Shown one piece after another: positions 49,513-57,057 of a stretch of DNA of 64,000 nucleotides. The first letter of the stretch is position 1. The number at the start of each line of letters is the position of its first letter. This stretch comes from Bradyrhizobium daqingense (GTDB lineage Bacteria; Pseudomonadota; Alphaproteobacteria; Rhizobiales; Xanthobacteraceae), in contig NZ_CP088014.1 in NCBI RefSeq assembly GCF_021044685.1, positions 6,744,001-6,808,000 of the forward strand, given 5' to 3'. Below the pieces are notes generated by a model. The model was given only the letters and a program-made list of their open reading frames with translations, did not search any database and had not been told where the DNA came from. The position numbers and the translations under genes were made by a program.

Positions 49513-50043
49513 TCAGGCCGCAGAGACCAGCCTCAGCACGACGGGACCGGCGACACGTGCGGCCCCAGTTCCAGAGCGGCGCGTCAAACGCGCATGCGGC
49601 GCGCAATAGCTGGAGCCGGGCTGGCACGGATGGCCGCAGAAGGCGATCCCCTCCCCGTCCTTGTCACCGCCATAGGGATAGCGGCAGTCGGCAGACTCGA
49701 GTTCGACCAGTTGGATGAGGCGCGGCTGAACGCCGACACAACGCAACTTCACCTGCGCAGCAGGCTTCATTGCGGATTTCGGCGGTAGGTTCAGGTTCGG
49801 CAGCACCGCGCGGCGTGGCGAAACGGGGGCCTCACCCGGCAAATATGGCGCGATCGCGGGGCTCGTGATCCATTCCGGTATGACGAGCCCGAGCCGCTTG
49901 GCGCGGCCGATCACCGCGTTGCGCGTGTAAGCCGTTCCGAACCTTGCGTTAATCTGCCTTCCGATCTCCGCATAAGACATGCCCTTGAGAAAATAGTCGC
50001 GAAGCGCGTCGGAATGCTCCGACGGCCAATGGCCCGGTTCCAT
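49513..50043 (-). CDS. GcrA-like cell-cycle regulator paralogue
   Basis: A 176-residue protein with the GcrA plan: N-terminal helix-turn-helix (WPSEHSDALRDYFLKGMSYAEIGRQIN, RNAVIGRAKRLGL; residues 6-52) and a C-terminal Cys/His module (CRYPYGG near 125, FCGHPC near 140 and YCAPH near 150). GcrA binds sigma-70 and stimulates promoters with methylated GAnTC sites. The Pro-rich linker and the divergent neighbour, a phage-type repressor, suggest an accessory paralogue. Start at 50043. Confidence 0.82.
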   Translation of the reverse strand: MEPGHWPSEHSDALRDYFLKGMSYAEIGRQINARFGTAYTRNAVIGRAKRLGLVIPEWITSPAIAPYLPGEAPVSPRRAVLPNLNLPPKSAMKPAAQVKLRCVGVQPRLIQLVELESADCRYPYGGDKDGEGIAFCGHPCQPGSSYCAPHARLTRRSGTGAARVAGPVVLRLVSAA

Positions 50044-50106
50044 GCTGCTGTCCTGTGATGCGCCTGCTCCGATCGCAGGATCGGGTGGCGGCGGCCACAT
50101 TCCGGT

Positions 50107-50114
50107 ATTCCGAA
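50107..50114. promoter_or_regulatory. Operator half-site ATTCCGAA
   Basis: One half of the palindrome found at 50156-50172, situated between it and the GcrA-like gene start. It could be a weaker second binding site of the repressor. Confidence 0.3.
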
Positions 50115-50155
50115 GCCGATGTCAAGCAATATTTCTGATATTCATAATTGCAATA

Positions 50156-50172
50156 ATTCCGAATTTCGGATT
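50156..50172. promoter_or_regulatory. Operator-like palindrome between GcrA-like and repressor genes
   Basis: ATTCCGAATTTCGGATT has TCCGAA / TTCGGA arms around one base. It sits 36-52 bases upstream of the repressor start and 113-129 bases from the GcrA-like start. A very similar palindrome recurs at 50825-50842 ahead of the next gene, so the repressor probably binds both. Confidence 0.6.
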
Positions 50173-50207
50173 ACAAGAGCGGACGGTGCGCAATCGAGGG
50201 AATCACC

Positions 50208-50816
50208 ATGTTGGACGTTGCAATGATCGAGCGAGGCCTGGAAAAGACGGGCAAGAGCAAGGGCGGCCTGGCGGCGGCCATGGGCGTGCGGCCCGGCGCG
50301 GTCTCGGAGATCCTCGGCGGCGAACGCCTGGTGAAAGCCTCGGAGATCATCCCGATCATGGAATATCTCGAGCTCAATCTCGCGCCGATCATGGGGCGCG
50401 TCGGCGCCGGTGCGGTGATCGAACCGGATTATGAACAGGTTCCGCCGGAGGGGCTCGGCGACATCGCGCTACCCTTCCCGATCATGGAAGAGACGATCGC
50501 ATTCGAGATCGTGGGCGATTCGATGCTGCCCAAATACGAGAGCGGCGACGTCATCGTGGTCTACAAAGACCAGCGTCATCCGCTGTCGAGCTTCTACGGC
50601 GAAGAGGCCGTGGTCCGGCTCAAGACCGGCGAGCGCTATTTGAAGACCATCGAGCGCGGGAAAAGCCCGTCCGTCGTCAATCTCAACAGCTTCAACGCCA
50701 AGCCGATCGTCGGCGTGAAGCTCGACTGGGTCGGCGAGATCTGCCTCTCGATGCCCAAGGGACAGCTCGAGCGGCTGCGCGCCAAATCGGCCCGCCCCCG
50801 CAAGAAGGGCAAGTAG
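50208..50816 (+). CDS. LexA/CI-like repressor with S24 autocleavage domain
   Basis: A 202-residue repressor. Residues 1-60 form an XRE-type DNA-binding domain (KSKGGLAAAMGVRPGAVSEILGG). The linker contains Ala67-Gly68, a possible self-cleavage site. Residues 85-190 are the S24 peptidase: Ser105 in VGDSMLPKYESGD and Lys146 in YLKTIERG are the likely catalytic pair. This plan fits a phage- or damage-responsive repressor inactivated by RecA. Palindromes upstream and downstream suggest autoregulation and control of both neighbours. Confidence 0.88.
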   Translation: MLDVAMIERGLEKTGKSKGGLAAAMGVRPGAVSEILGGERLVKASEIIPIMEYLELNLAPIMGRVGAGAVIEPDYEQVPPEGLGDIALPFPIMEETIAFEIVGDSMLPKYESGDVIVVYKDQRHPLSSFYGEEAVVRLKTGERYLKTIERGKSPSVVNLNSFNAKPIVGVKLDWVGEICLSMPKGQLERLRAKSARPRKKGK

Positions 50817-50824
50817 GCTTCGAT

Positions 50825-50842
50825 ATTCCGATTTTCGGAAAT
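50825..50842. promoter_or_regulatory. Second repressor operator-like palindrome
   Basis: ATTCCGATTTTCGGAAAT keeps the TTCCG / CGGAA arms of the site at 50156. It lies 9 bases after the repressor stop and 74-91 bases upstream of the 91-residue gene, placing that gene in the likely regulon. Confidence 0.55.
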
Positions 50843-50852
50843 CGACCTTGAC

Positions 50853-50872
50853 TTTCTTCCGGTTTTAAGAAA
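50853..50872. promoter_or_regulatory. Inverted repeat in front of the 91-residue gene
   Basis: TTTCTT and AAGAAA arms flank the 8-base centre CCGGTTTT, 44-63 bases before the start codon at 50916. It may overlap the promoter and could be a second type of operator. Confidence 0.4.
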
Positions 50873-50915
50873 TACTCTGCCGCACGTTCGACTGGGCGCG
50901 CGGCAGGTTCGTTTC

Positions 50916-51191
50916 ATGCAATATTTCGTCGTGATGATCGACTATGGCCGGCGTGGCCGCGAAGCGGTTGTCGACCCCGAGATCACGCGGCGCGAGGTCA
51001 TCTCCCGCATCGCTTCGGGCGAATACCGGAACGTCTCGTTCATCCACGAAATCGCCGAGAATTCGGTCGAGGACGTGACCGAAGTCCTCCTGGCCGAGGC
51101 TGCCCTGCCCCGGATTCCGCCCGACGATATCGACCTCCAGGCAGCCAGCCTCGATCACGCCCGCGATCTGCGCAAGCACGAGCGGACGTGA
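50916..51191 (+). CDS. Hypothetical protein in the repressor module
   Basis: A 91-residue soluble protein (YFVVMIDYGRRGREAVVDPEITRREVISRIASGEYRNVSFIHEI, then an acidic helical C-terminus). It appears common in Bradyrhizobium. Its promoter region carries a palindrome like that of the S24 repressor, so it may be induced when the repressor is cleaved. Function unknown. Confidence 0.7.
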   Translation: MQYFVVMIDYGRRGREAVVDPEITRREVISRIASGEYRNVSFIHEIAENSVEDVTEVLLAEAALPRIPPDDIDLQAASLDHARDLRKHERT

Positions 51192-51230
51192 CGAAAGCCG
51201 ACCGCCTGCGCCACGCCGTCCGGCTGGACA

Positions 51231-52205
51231 TCACACCATGAGCACGGTCGATCCCGTGGTCTTGCGCGCGGCGAGATCGGCATGCGCCTTGGCGGCGTCC
51301 TTCAGAGGATAGGTCTGGTGCACCTCGATCTTGACTGCGCCGGACTTGACCACGTCGAACAATTCGGCTGCCATCGCAACGAGGCTCTCGCGCTTGGCGG
51401 CATAGGTGAACAGCGTCGGCCGCGTGACGTAGAGCGAGCCTTTCTGCGCCAGCAGGCCGAGATTGAGCGGCTCCACCGCTCCGGAGGATTGGCCGAACAG
51501 CGCGGCAACGCCGAGCGGCGCGAGACAATCCAGCGATTTCAGGAACGTGTCCTTGCCGACGGAATCATAGACGACCGGCACCTTCTTGCCGCCGGTGATC
51601 TCGTCGACGCGCTTCACGAAATCCTCGCGCGTGTAGATGATGACATGGTCGCAGCCATGTGCCTTGGCGAGCTTGGCCTTCTCGTCATTGCTGACTGTGC
51701 CGATCACGGTTGCGCCGAGATGCTTGGCCCATTGGCTCAGGATCAGGCCGACACCGCCCGCCGCGGCATGAAGCAGAATGGTATCGCCGGCCTTCACCCG
51801 ATAGGTCTGCCGGATCAGATATTGCGTCGTCAGCCCCTTGAGCATCATCGCCGCTGCGGTCTTGTCGTCGACCCCATCCGGCAGCTTCAACAAGCGATCG
51901 GCGGGGATAAGCCGGGCCTCGGAATAGGCGCCGAGCGGCGAAGCACCGTAGGCGACACGATCGCCCGGCTTCAGATCGGTGACGCCTGCGCCGACGTCCT
52001 CGATGATACCGGCCGCCTCGCTGCCGAGCCCGCTCGGCAGCTGCGCCGGATAGAGGCCCGAGCGATTATAGATGTCGACGAAATTGAGGCCGACGGCCGT
52101 GTGGCGAATGCGGGCCTCGCCCGGACCGGGCTTGCCGACGCTGACCTCCTCCCAGACCAGGACTTCCGGGCCGCCGGTCTTATGAAAGCGAATGGCATGC
52201 GTCAT
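51231..52205 (-). CDS. NADPH:quinone oxidoreductase (zinc-free MDR family)
   Basis: A 324-residue medium-chain reductase of the QorA type. N-terminal GroES-like domain (RHTAVGLNFVDIYNRSGLYP near 31-50, LGSEAAGIIEDVG), then NAD(P)-binding domain with AAAGGVGLILSQWAKHLGA near 147-165. The catalytic zinc Cys/His ligands of alcohol dehydrogenases are missing, as usual for quinone reductases. It probably reduces quinones or enones by NADPH. Single gene. Confidence 0.92.
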   Translation of the reverse strand: MTHAIRFHKTGGPEVLVWEEVSVGKPGPGEARIRHTAVGLNFVDIYNRSGLYPAQLPSGLGSEAAGIIEDVGAGVTDLKPGDRVAYGASPLGAYSEARLIPADRLLKLPDGVDDKTAAAMMLKGLTTQYLIRQTYRVKAGDTILLHAAAGGVGLILSQWAKHLGATVIGTVSNDEKAKLAKAHGCDHVIIYTREDFVKRVDEITGGKKVPVVYDSVGKDTFLKSLDCLAPLGVAALFGQSSGAVEPLNLGLLAQKGSLYVTRPTLFTYAAKRESLVAMAAELFDVVKSGAVKIEVHQTYPLKDAAKAHADLAARKTTGSTVLMV

Positions 52206-52427
52206 GGGCTTGCTCCCTTATCGTTGCAGTGAATCTCAGAGACCTGATTGGCCTGGGAAATAGGCATTTGGTCCGCCCGTTACAGTACAGACACGTAACA
52301 AGAATGTCACAGCGAACGACAAACCCACGCCGTTCCGCCTCTGTTCGGAAAAGTTGATGACGAGCCTGGCGCACGTGGCAGTAGCCTTCACGCGGGGTTT
52401 GGTCGTCGTCTGCGAAGGAGAGCCGAG

Positions 52428-52628
52428 ATGCCAGCTTATGTTCAGCATCATCAGGATGTCGATATCGCGCCCGTGAATTGCCCCACCTGCATGGGGTTCC
52501 TGCCGATGTATGTGCGCGAGGTCGAGCCGCATTGGAGCCTTGCCAAGATCGACTTTGTCTATGAATGCGCCGATTGCGGCGCCGAGCTCAGACAAACCAT
52601 CCGCAAGCCGGAGCTGCTGCGACACTGA
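52428..52628 (+). CDS. Small zinc-ribbon protein
   Basis: A 66-residue protein with CPTC (residues 18-21) and CADC (residues 47-50) separated by 25 residues, the pattern of a C4 zinc ribbon, between strands FLPMYVREVEPH and KIDFVYECADCG. GGAGAG lies before the ATG. Function unknown. The stretch 52206-52427 in front holds only the promoter region. Confidence 0.75.
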   Translation: MPAYVQHHQDVDIAPVNCPTCMGFLPMYVREVEPHWSLAKIDFVYECADCGAELRQTIRKPELLRH

Positions 52629-52772
52629 TTGCGTGCGAGCACCGCTCAACTATTTGCGTTGAGCGGAAAAAACGCGGTTCGCGCGGGTCTGATGCCTCCC
52701 AAACGAGGCTTGTTCTTTGCCCAGAACGCAGGCAGAACAAGCCTCGAGCAGGACCTTTGGGAGCGCCCTTTC

Positions 52773-53720
52773 GTGGCTGATCAGAAGGCCTCGACGTCGA
52801 TCGAGGCAGTGGAGAGCGGCCTCGCCGCGCAAGGCTATATCGCGAGCCGGCAGATCGCGACCGCCGTTTATCTGTCGCAACAGATCGAGAAGCCGATCCT
52901 GGTCGAGGGCCCCGCGGGCGTCGGCAAGACCGAGCTCGCCAAGGCGATCGCCGCCTGGCGCGGCATGAAGATGATCCGCCTGCAATGCTACGAGGGTCTC
53001 GACGAGGCCAAGGCACTGTACGAGTGGAAATACGCCAAGCAGCTTCTCTACACGCAGATCCTGAAGGACAAGCTCGGCGAAGTGCTCGGCGGCGCGCAGA
53101 CGCTGCATGCCGCGCTCGCCCAGCTCCATGACTTCGGCGACGTGTTCTTCTCGAAGGAATTCGTCGAGCCGCGCCCCCTGCTCCAAGCGCTGGAGCAGCC
53201 GGGTGGCTGCGTGCTCCTGATCGACGAGATCGACAAGTCGGATGCGGAATTCGAATCGCTGCTGCTGGAAATCCTGTCCGATTTCCAGGTCACGATCCCC
53301 GAGCTCGGCACCGTCTCCGCGATCACGCCGCCGACCGTCATCCTCACCTCCAACAGCGAGCGCGACCTCGGCGATGCCTTGAAGCGGCGCTGCCTGCATC
53401 TCCACATCGGCTTTCCCGAGCAGCGGCTGGAGGAACGCATCGTCGAGAGCCGCGTGCCCGGCATTTCCCAGACGCTGCGCCGGCAGATGGTCGGCTTCAT
53501 CCACGAGGTTCGCTCGCTCGATCTGAAGAAGTTGCCCTCGGTCAGCGAGACCATCGACTGGGCGCGCGTGCTGGTGCTGCTTCAGGCCGCCGAGCTCGAC
53601 ACCGACATTGTCAAGGACACGCTCAACGTGCTCCTGAAGTACGAAGCCGACATCGAGGCGGCATCGCCGCAGGTCACGAGCTTCATTGCCAAGGCGGCAC
53701 GGTCCAACGTCTTCGGTTGA
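52773..53720 (+). CDS. MoxR-family AAA ATPase (CoxD-like)
   Basis: A 315-residue AAA+ ATPase. Walker A GPAGVGKTE near residues 46-54, Walker B VLLIDEID near 144-151, sensor 1 TSNSERDL near 212-219. MoxR proteins work as chaperones together with a VWA-domain partner to insert metal cofactors. The partner gene follows directly. GTG at 52773 with GGGAG upstream is chosen; a longer frame to 52629 exists but reads like non-coding sequence. Similar to CoxD of CO dehydrogenase maturation, although no CO dehydrogenase gene is here. Confidence 0.85.
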   Translation: MADQKASTSIEAVESGLAAQGYIASRQIATAVYLSQQIEKPILVEGPAGVGKTELAKAIAAWRGMKMIRLQCYEGLDEAKALYEWKYAKQLLYTQILKDKLGEVLGGAQTLHAALAQLHDFGDVFFSKEFVEPRPLLQALEQPGGCVLLIDEIDKSDAEFESLLLEILSDFQVTIPELGTVSAITPPTVILTSNSERDLGDALKRRCLHLHIGFPEQRLEERIVESRVPGISQTLRRQMVGFIHEVRSLDLKKLPSVSETIDWARVLVLLQAAELDTDIVKDTLNVLLKYEADIEAASPQVTSFIAKAARSNVFG

Positions 53721-53725
53721 CGCCG

Positions 53726-55111
53726 ATGCGCGAGAATCTACATCGTTTCTTTCGGGCGGCACGCGGCGCCGGCGTTCACGTCTCGCCCGCCGAGAGCATC
53801 GATGCGATGCGCGCGGTCAAGCAGGTCGGCTTCTCCGACCGCGCCATCCTGCGCGATGCGCTGCTGCTGACGCTCGCCAAGTCGCAGGACGAGAAGCTTG
53901 CGCTCGGCGACTGTTTCGATCTCTTCTTCAGTCAGCCGGAACCGCGGCAGGATCAGCCCGAAACGGAGAACGACGCCGCTTCGGACGAGGACTCACGGGA
54001 CGGAGAACAGTCTTCCGCGGGCGCGACAAGCGATGCCGGCGACGGTCGGCCTTCCCAGGAATTGGGCCCGCTGGCGCAGATGCTGCTGTCGCAGGATCGC
54101 AACGCGCTTGCGGCAGCGATTGCCAGTGCCTCGGGCGCTGCCTCGCTCTCCGATATCCGCTACTCCACCCAGCGCGGCATCTTCTCCAGCCGCATCCTCG
54201 ACGCCATGGGCCTTCAGCGCCTGCGGGATGATCTCGAGGAGTTAACCGCGACCAACCCGTCGCTGGCCGAGCGTCTGCGCGCCGCGCTCGATGCCCTGCG
54301 CGAAGCCGTGCGTGACACTGTCTCTCAGGGACTTGCCCTCTACGCCCGGGAGGAGGCCGAGAACCTCCGCAACGAGATCCTGCGCAACGCGCCGCTGGCG
54401 CGCATCGAGCGCCGCCAGGTCGCCGAGATGCGCGCCCTGATCCGCCAGATCGCTCGGCGGCTGCGCGAGCGCTACTCGAAGCCGCGCAAGCGGCAGCGTC
54501 GTGGCCACCTCGACGTTCGCCGGACGCTCCGGCGCAACGCAGCCTGGGGCGGCGTTCCGTTCCTCACCGCATGGAAGCGCAAGCATCGCGACCGGCCCAG
54601 GATCGTCGCGCTTTGCGACGTCTCCGGCTCGGTCGCCCAGGTCTCCGACTTCTTCCTGCTGCTGATCCACTCGCTCCACGAGGTGGTCGACGACGTCCGC
54701 TCGTTTGCCTTCTCCTCGCATCTGATCGAGGTCAGCGAGACGCTGGAGAAGAACTCCCCGGAGGAAGCGATGGCCGAGATCATGTCCAAGGTCGGCTTCG
54801 GCTCCTCCGACTATGGATCCTCGCTGGTCGATTTCGAGAAGGACTTCATGAGCACGCTGACGCCGCAGACGACGGTGATCGTGCTTGGTGATGCCCGCAG
54901 CAACAACCTCGATCCGCGCGCCGACATCCTGCGTCGTATCTCCGAACGCTCGAAGCGATTGGTCTGGCTCAATCCTGAAGGACGGCTCGCCTGGGGCTTT
55001 GGCGATTCCGAGATGCCGCGCTACGCGACCTTCTGCAGCGTCGTACGCCAATGCGCCACCGCACAGCAGCTCGAGCGCGCTGTGTCCGATATCGTGGCGA
55101 CTTATCAATGA
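53726..55111 (+). CDS. CoxE-like VWA-domain protein
   Basis: A 461-residue protein: N-terminal helical region (HVSPAESIDAMRAVKQVG), an acidic linker around residues 75-115, and a C-terminal von Willebrand A domain with MIDAS motif DVSGS (near 302-306), GSSDYGSSL and VIVLGDARSNNLDPRADIL. This is the CoxE type that pairs with MoxR/CoxD ATPases. ATG at 53726 is 5 bases after the ATPase stop; an in-frame TTG overlapping that stop is also possible. Target enzyme not in the window. Confidence 0.88.
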   Translation: MRENLHRFFRAARGAGVHVSPAESIDAMRAVKQVGFSDRAILRDALLLTLAKSQDEKLALGDCFDLFFSQPEPRQDQPETENDAASDEDSRDGEQSSAGATSDAGDGRPSQELGPLAQMLLSQDRNALAAAIASASGAASLSDIRYSTQRGIFSSRILDAMGLQRLRDDLEELTATNPSLAERLRAALDALREAVRDTVSQGLALYAREEAENLRNEILRNAPLARIERRQVAEMRALIRQIARRLRERYSKPRKRQRRGHLDVRRTLRRNAAWGGVPFLTAWKRKHRDRPRIVALCDVSGSVAQVSDFFLLLIHSLHEVVDDVRSFAFSSHLIEVSETLEKNSPEEAMAEIMSKVGFGSSDYGSSLVDFEKDFMSTLTPQTTVIVLGDARSNNLDPRADILRRISERSKRLVWLNPEGRLAWGFGDSEMPRYATFCSVVRQCATAQQLERAVSDIVATYQ

Positions 55112-55136
55112 GTGGCGTCTAGGCTCGTCCCTGACA

Positions 55137-55319
55137 TCAGGCGGCGGTCAACTCGGCCTCGGCGCGATTACACTCCCGAAAGTGATACGCGATTTCGTCG
55201 AGTGCACGCTGCTCCCATTCCTGCGCTTGCGCGAGCCAGAAGACCCGCCGCTCGAAATCGCGCGCTGCGCGCTCGCGGCACAGGGACTCCTGACTACGAA
55301 TTTCCACCAGCCTGTTCAT
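55137..55319 (-). CDS. Small hypothetical protein
   Basis: A 60-residue charged helical protein (NRLVEIRSQESLCRERAARDF, then RRVFWLAQAQEWEQRALDEIAYHF). Composition is protein-like and resembles short proteins common in Bradyrhizobium. Start at 55319; the longer frame is less convincing. Convergent with the VWA gene. Function unknown. Confidence 0.65.
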   Translation of the reverse strand: MNRLVEIRSQESLCRERAARDFERRVFWLAQAQEWEQRALDEIAYHFRECNRAEAELTAA

Positions 55320-55667
55320 GCACTCCACTCCTGCCTGTGAAGCCATCTCCGCGAGAAACCTAACAGACTTCCGAACGCCCCGTCTCATCATTTCTCTCCA
55401 TATTGCGACGCAGAATGGGACAACAGGACTTCCCGTGCAGCGCAACAGTCCGCATCGCGAGACATGCCTAAATCATTAATATGTGATCGTGGTCTCGGAC
55501 AGTATTTGCAGTCGAGCGATCTTAACTCTTGTGGCGCAATGAAGTGCGGCAATTTGTGAAGAGGAGTTCTAAACAAGCCGACCGAATTCCCGACTCATTG
55601 TCGTCGCACAGTGTTCACGCAGCGTCGCTAACAGAGGCGCGCGAACCGTAATATCGCTTGAGGCAAC
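55320..55667. other. Gene-free stretch
   Basis: About 350 bases, lower in GC than the surroundings in its second half (around 55460-55580), between two small genes transcribed in opposite directions. No gene, repeat or clear operator was recognised; both promoters should lie here. Confidence 0.4.
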
Positions 55668-55889
55668 ATGAGCAACGACGTTGACTTCGATCTTTCGCCG
55701 GATCAATGGGAAGCACTTCGTACACTTCGCAATCCGGCATCGAACGGTCGCCCCTCGAAGGCCTACCTCATCGAAAGCCTCGTCACGCTTGGCCTCGTCG
55801 TCATCAATGACGGCTTGCCGGAGATGACACCGACCGGACGCAGAGTGCTCGTGCGCGGCTCAAGCCGACTGCTCGATCTCGTGGCGTGA
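55668..55889 (+). CDS. Small hypothetical protein
   Basis: A 73-residue protein (FDLSPDQWEALRTLR, then SKAYLIESLVTLGLVVINDGLPEMTPTGRRVLVRGS). The layout, helix-turn-helix-like followed by a wing-like strand pair, resembles a small winged-helix unit. TGAGGCAAC precedes the ATG. Function unknown. Confidence 0.65.
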   Translation: MSNDVDFDLSPDQWEALRTLRNPASNGRPSKAYLIESLVTLGLVVINDGLPEMTPTGRRVLVRGSSRLLDLVA

Positions 55890-56011
55890 CGAATCCGGCC
55901 CTGCGCAGCGCGTCGGCAGGATCGCCTGAAAAATCATCTTTTGCTCTCTGCCGAAATCGGATTTGCTTTCCTTAAGAATACGGCACGCAGGATGCGGCGA
56001 GGGAGCTGGTC

Positions 56012-57025
56012 ATGAACGGGCTTGGTGGATTGAACAAATCGCCTGAGGGCGTCGTCATCGGGCTCGTGCAGCTGCAGTTGCCGAACGTCGTGACCCCTGC
56101 CGATCTGGCAAGGCAGACCGAGCGAATCGTCTGGATGGTCGGCAAGGCGCGCCGCAATCTTTCCACCATGGATCTGGTGGTCTTCCCCGAATATTCGCTG
56201 CACGGCCTCTCCATGGACACCAATTCCGAGATCATGTGCCGGCTCGATGGGCCCGAGGTCGCGGCCTTCAAGAAAGCCTGCATCGACAACCGAATTTGGG
56301 GCTGCTTCTCCATCATGGAGTTCAACCCGCACGGAAATCCCTATAATTCCGGCCTGATCATCGACGACCACGGCGAGATCAAGCTCTACTACCGGAAACT
56401 CCATCCCTGGATCCCGGTCGAGCCGTGGGAGCCCGGAGACATCGGCATCCCCGTGATCGAAGGGCCGCGAGGCGCGAAGATCGCGCTGATCATCTGCCAT
56501 GACGGCATGTTCCCGGAAATGGCGCGGGAATGCGCCTACAAGGGCGCGGAGATCATGATCCGCACCGCCGGCTACACTGCACCGATCCGCGAAGCCTGGC
56601 GCTTCACCAATCAGGCCAACTCGTTCCAGAACCTGATGGTCACCGCCAACGTCTGCATGTGCGGCTCGGACGGCTCGTTCGATTCCATGGGCGAAGGCAT
56701 GATCGTCAATTTCGACGGCAGCGTGCTGGCGCACGGCACGACCGGTCGCGCCGATGAGATCGTCACCGCCGAGGTGCGGCCCGATCTGGTACGCGAGGCC
56801 CGCATCAATTGGGGCGTGGAGAACAACATCTACCAGCTCTGGCATCGCGGCTATGTCGCGGTGAAGGGCGGCGCAATGGATTGCCCCTACACTTTCATGC
56901 AGGACATGGTCGCGGGCACCTACCGCCTGCCATGGGAGGACCAGATCAAGGTCACTGATGGCACCTCCTGCGGCTTCCCGGCACCGACGCGGATGTTCGG
57001 CAAGGTGGCGAAGGCCGCGGAATAG
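56012..57025 (+). CDS. amiF: Formamidase (AmiF-type aliphatic amidase)
   Basis: A 337-residue nitrilase-superfamily amidase that hydrolyses formamide to formate and ammonia. The Glu-Lys-Cys triad is visible as FPEYS (near residue 60), YYRKLHPW (near 133) and IICHDGMFPE (near 166), positions that match AmiF (334 residues). The blocks WGVENNIYQLWHRGY and MQDMVAGTYRLPWE also fit formamidase over acetamidase AmiE. GAGGGAG precedes the ATG. A nitrogen-supply role fits the nearby allantoate/biuret locus, though it is a separate transcript. Confidence 0.88.
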   Translation: MNGLGGLNKSPEGVVIGLVQLQLPNVVTPADLARQTERIVWMVGKARRNLSTMDLVVFPEYSLHGLSMDTNSEIMCRLDGPEVAAFKKACIDNRIWGCFSIMEFNPHGNPYNSGLIIDDHGEIKLYYRKLHPWIPVEPWEPGDIGIPVIEGPRGAKIALIICHDGMFPEMARECAYKGAEIMIRTAGYTAPIREAWRFTNQANSFQNLMVTANVCMCGSDGSFDSMGEGMIVNFDGSVLAHGTTGRADEIVTAEVRPDLVREARINWGVENNIYQLWHRGYVAVKGGAMDCPYTFMQDMVAGTYRLPWEDQIKVTDGTSCGFPAPTRMFGKVAKAAE

Positions 57026-57057
57026 ACCAAGTTGGCGGAGACAAGCCCCGTTCGCCG

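Noticed and set aside
55982..55997. Sigma-54-like CGGCACGCAGGATGCG ahead of the formamidase gene
   Set aside because: GG and GC are 10 bases apart, but transcription would start only about 6 bases before the ATG and after the ribosome binding site, so it cannot serve this gene. Match to the consensus is also partial.
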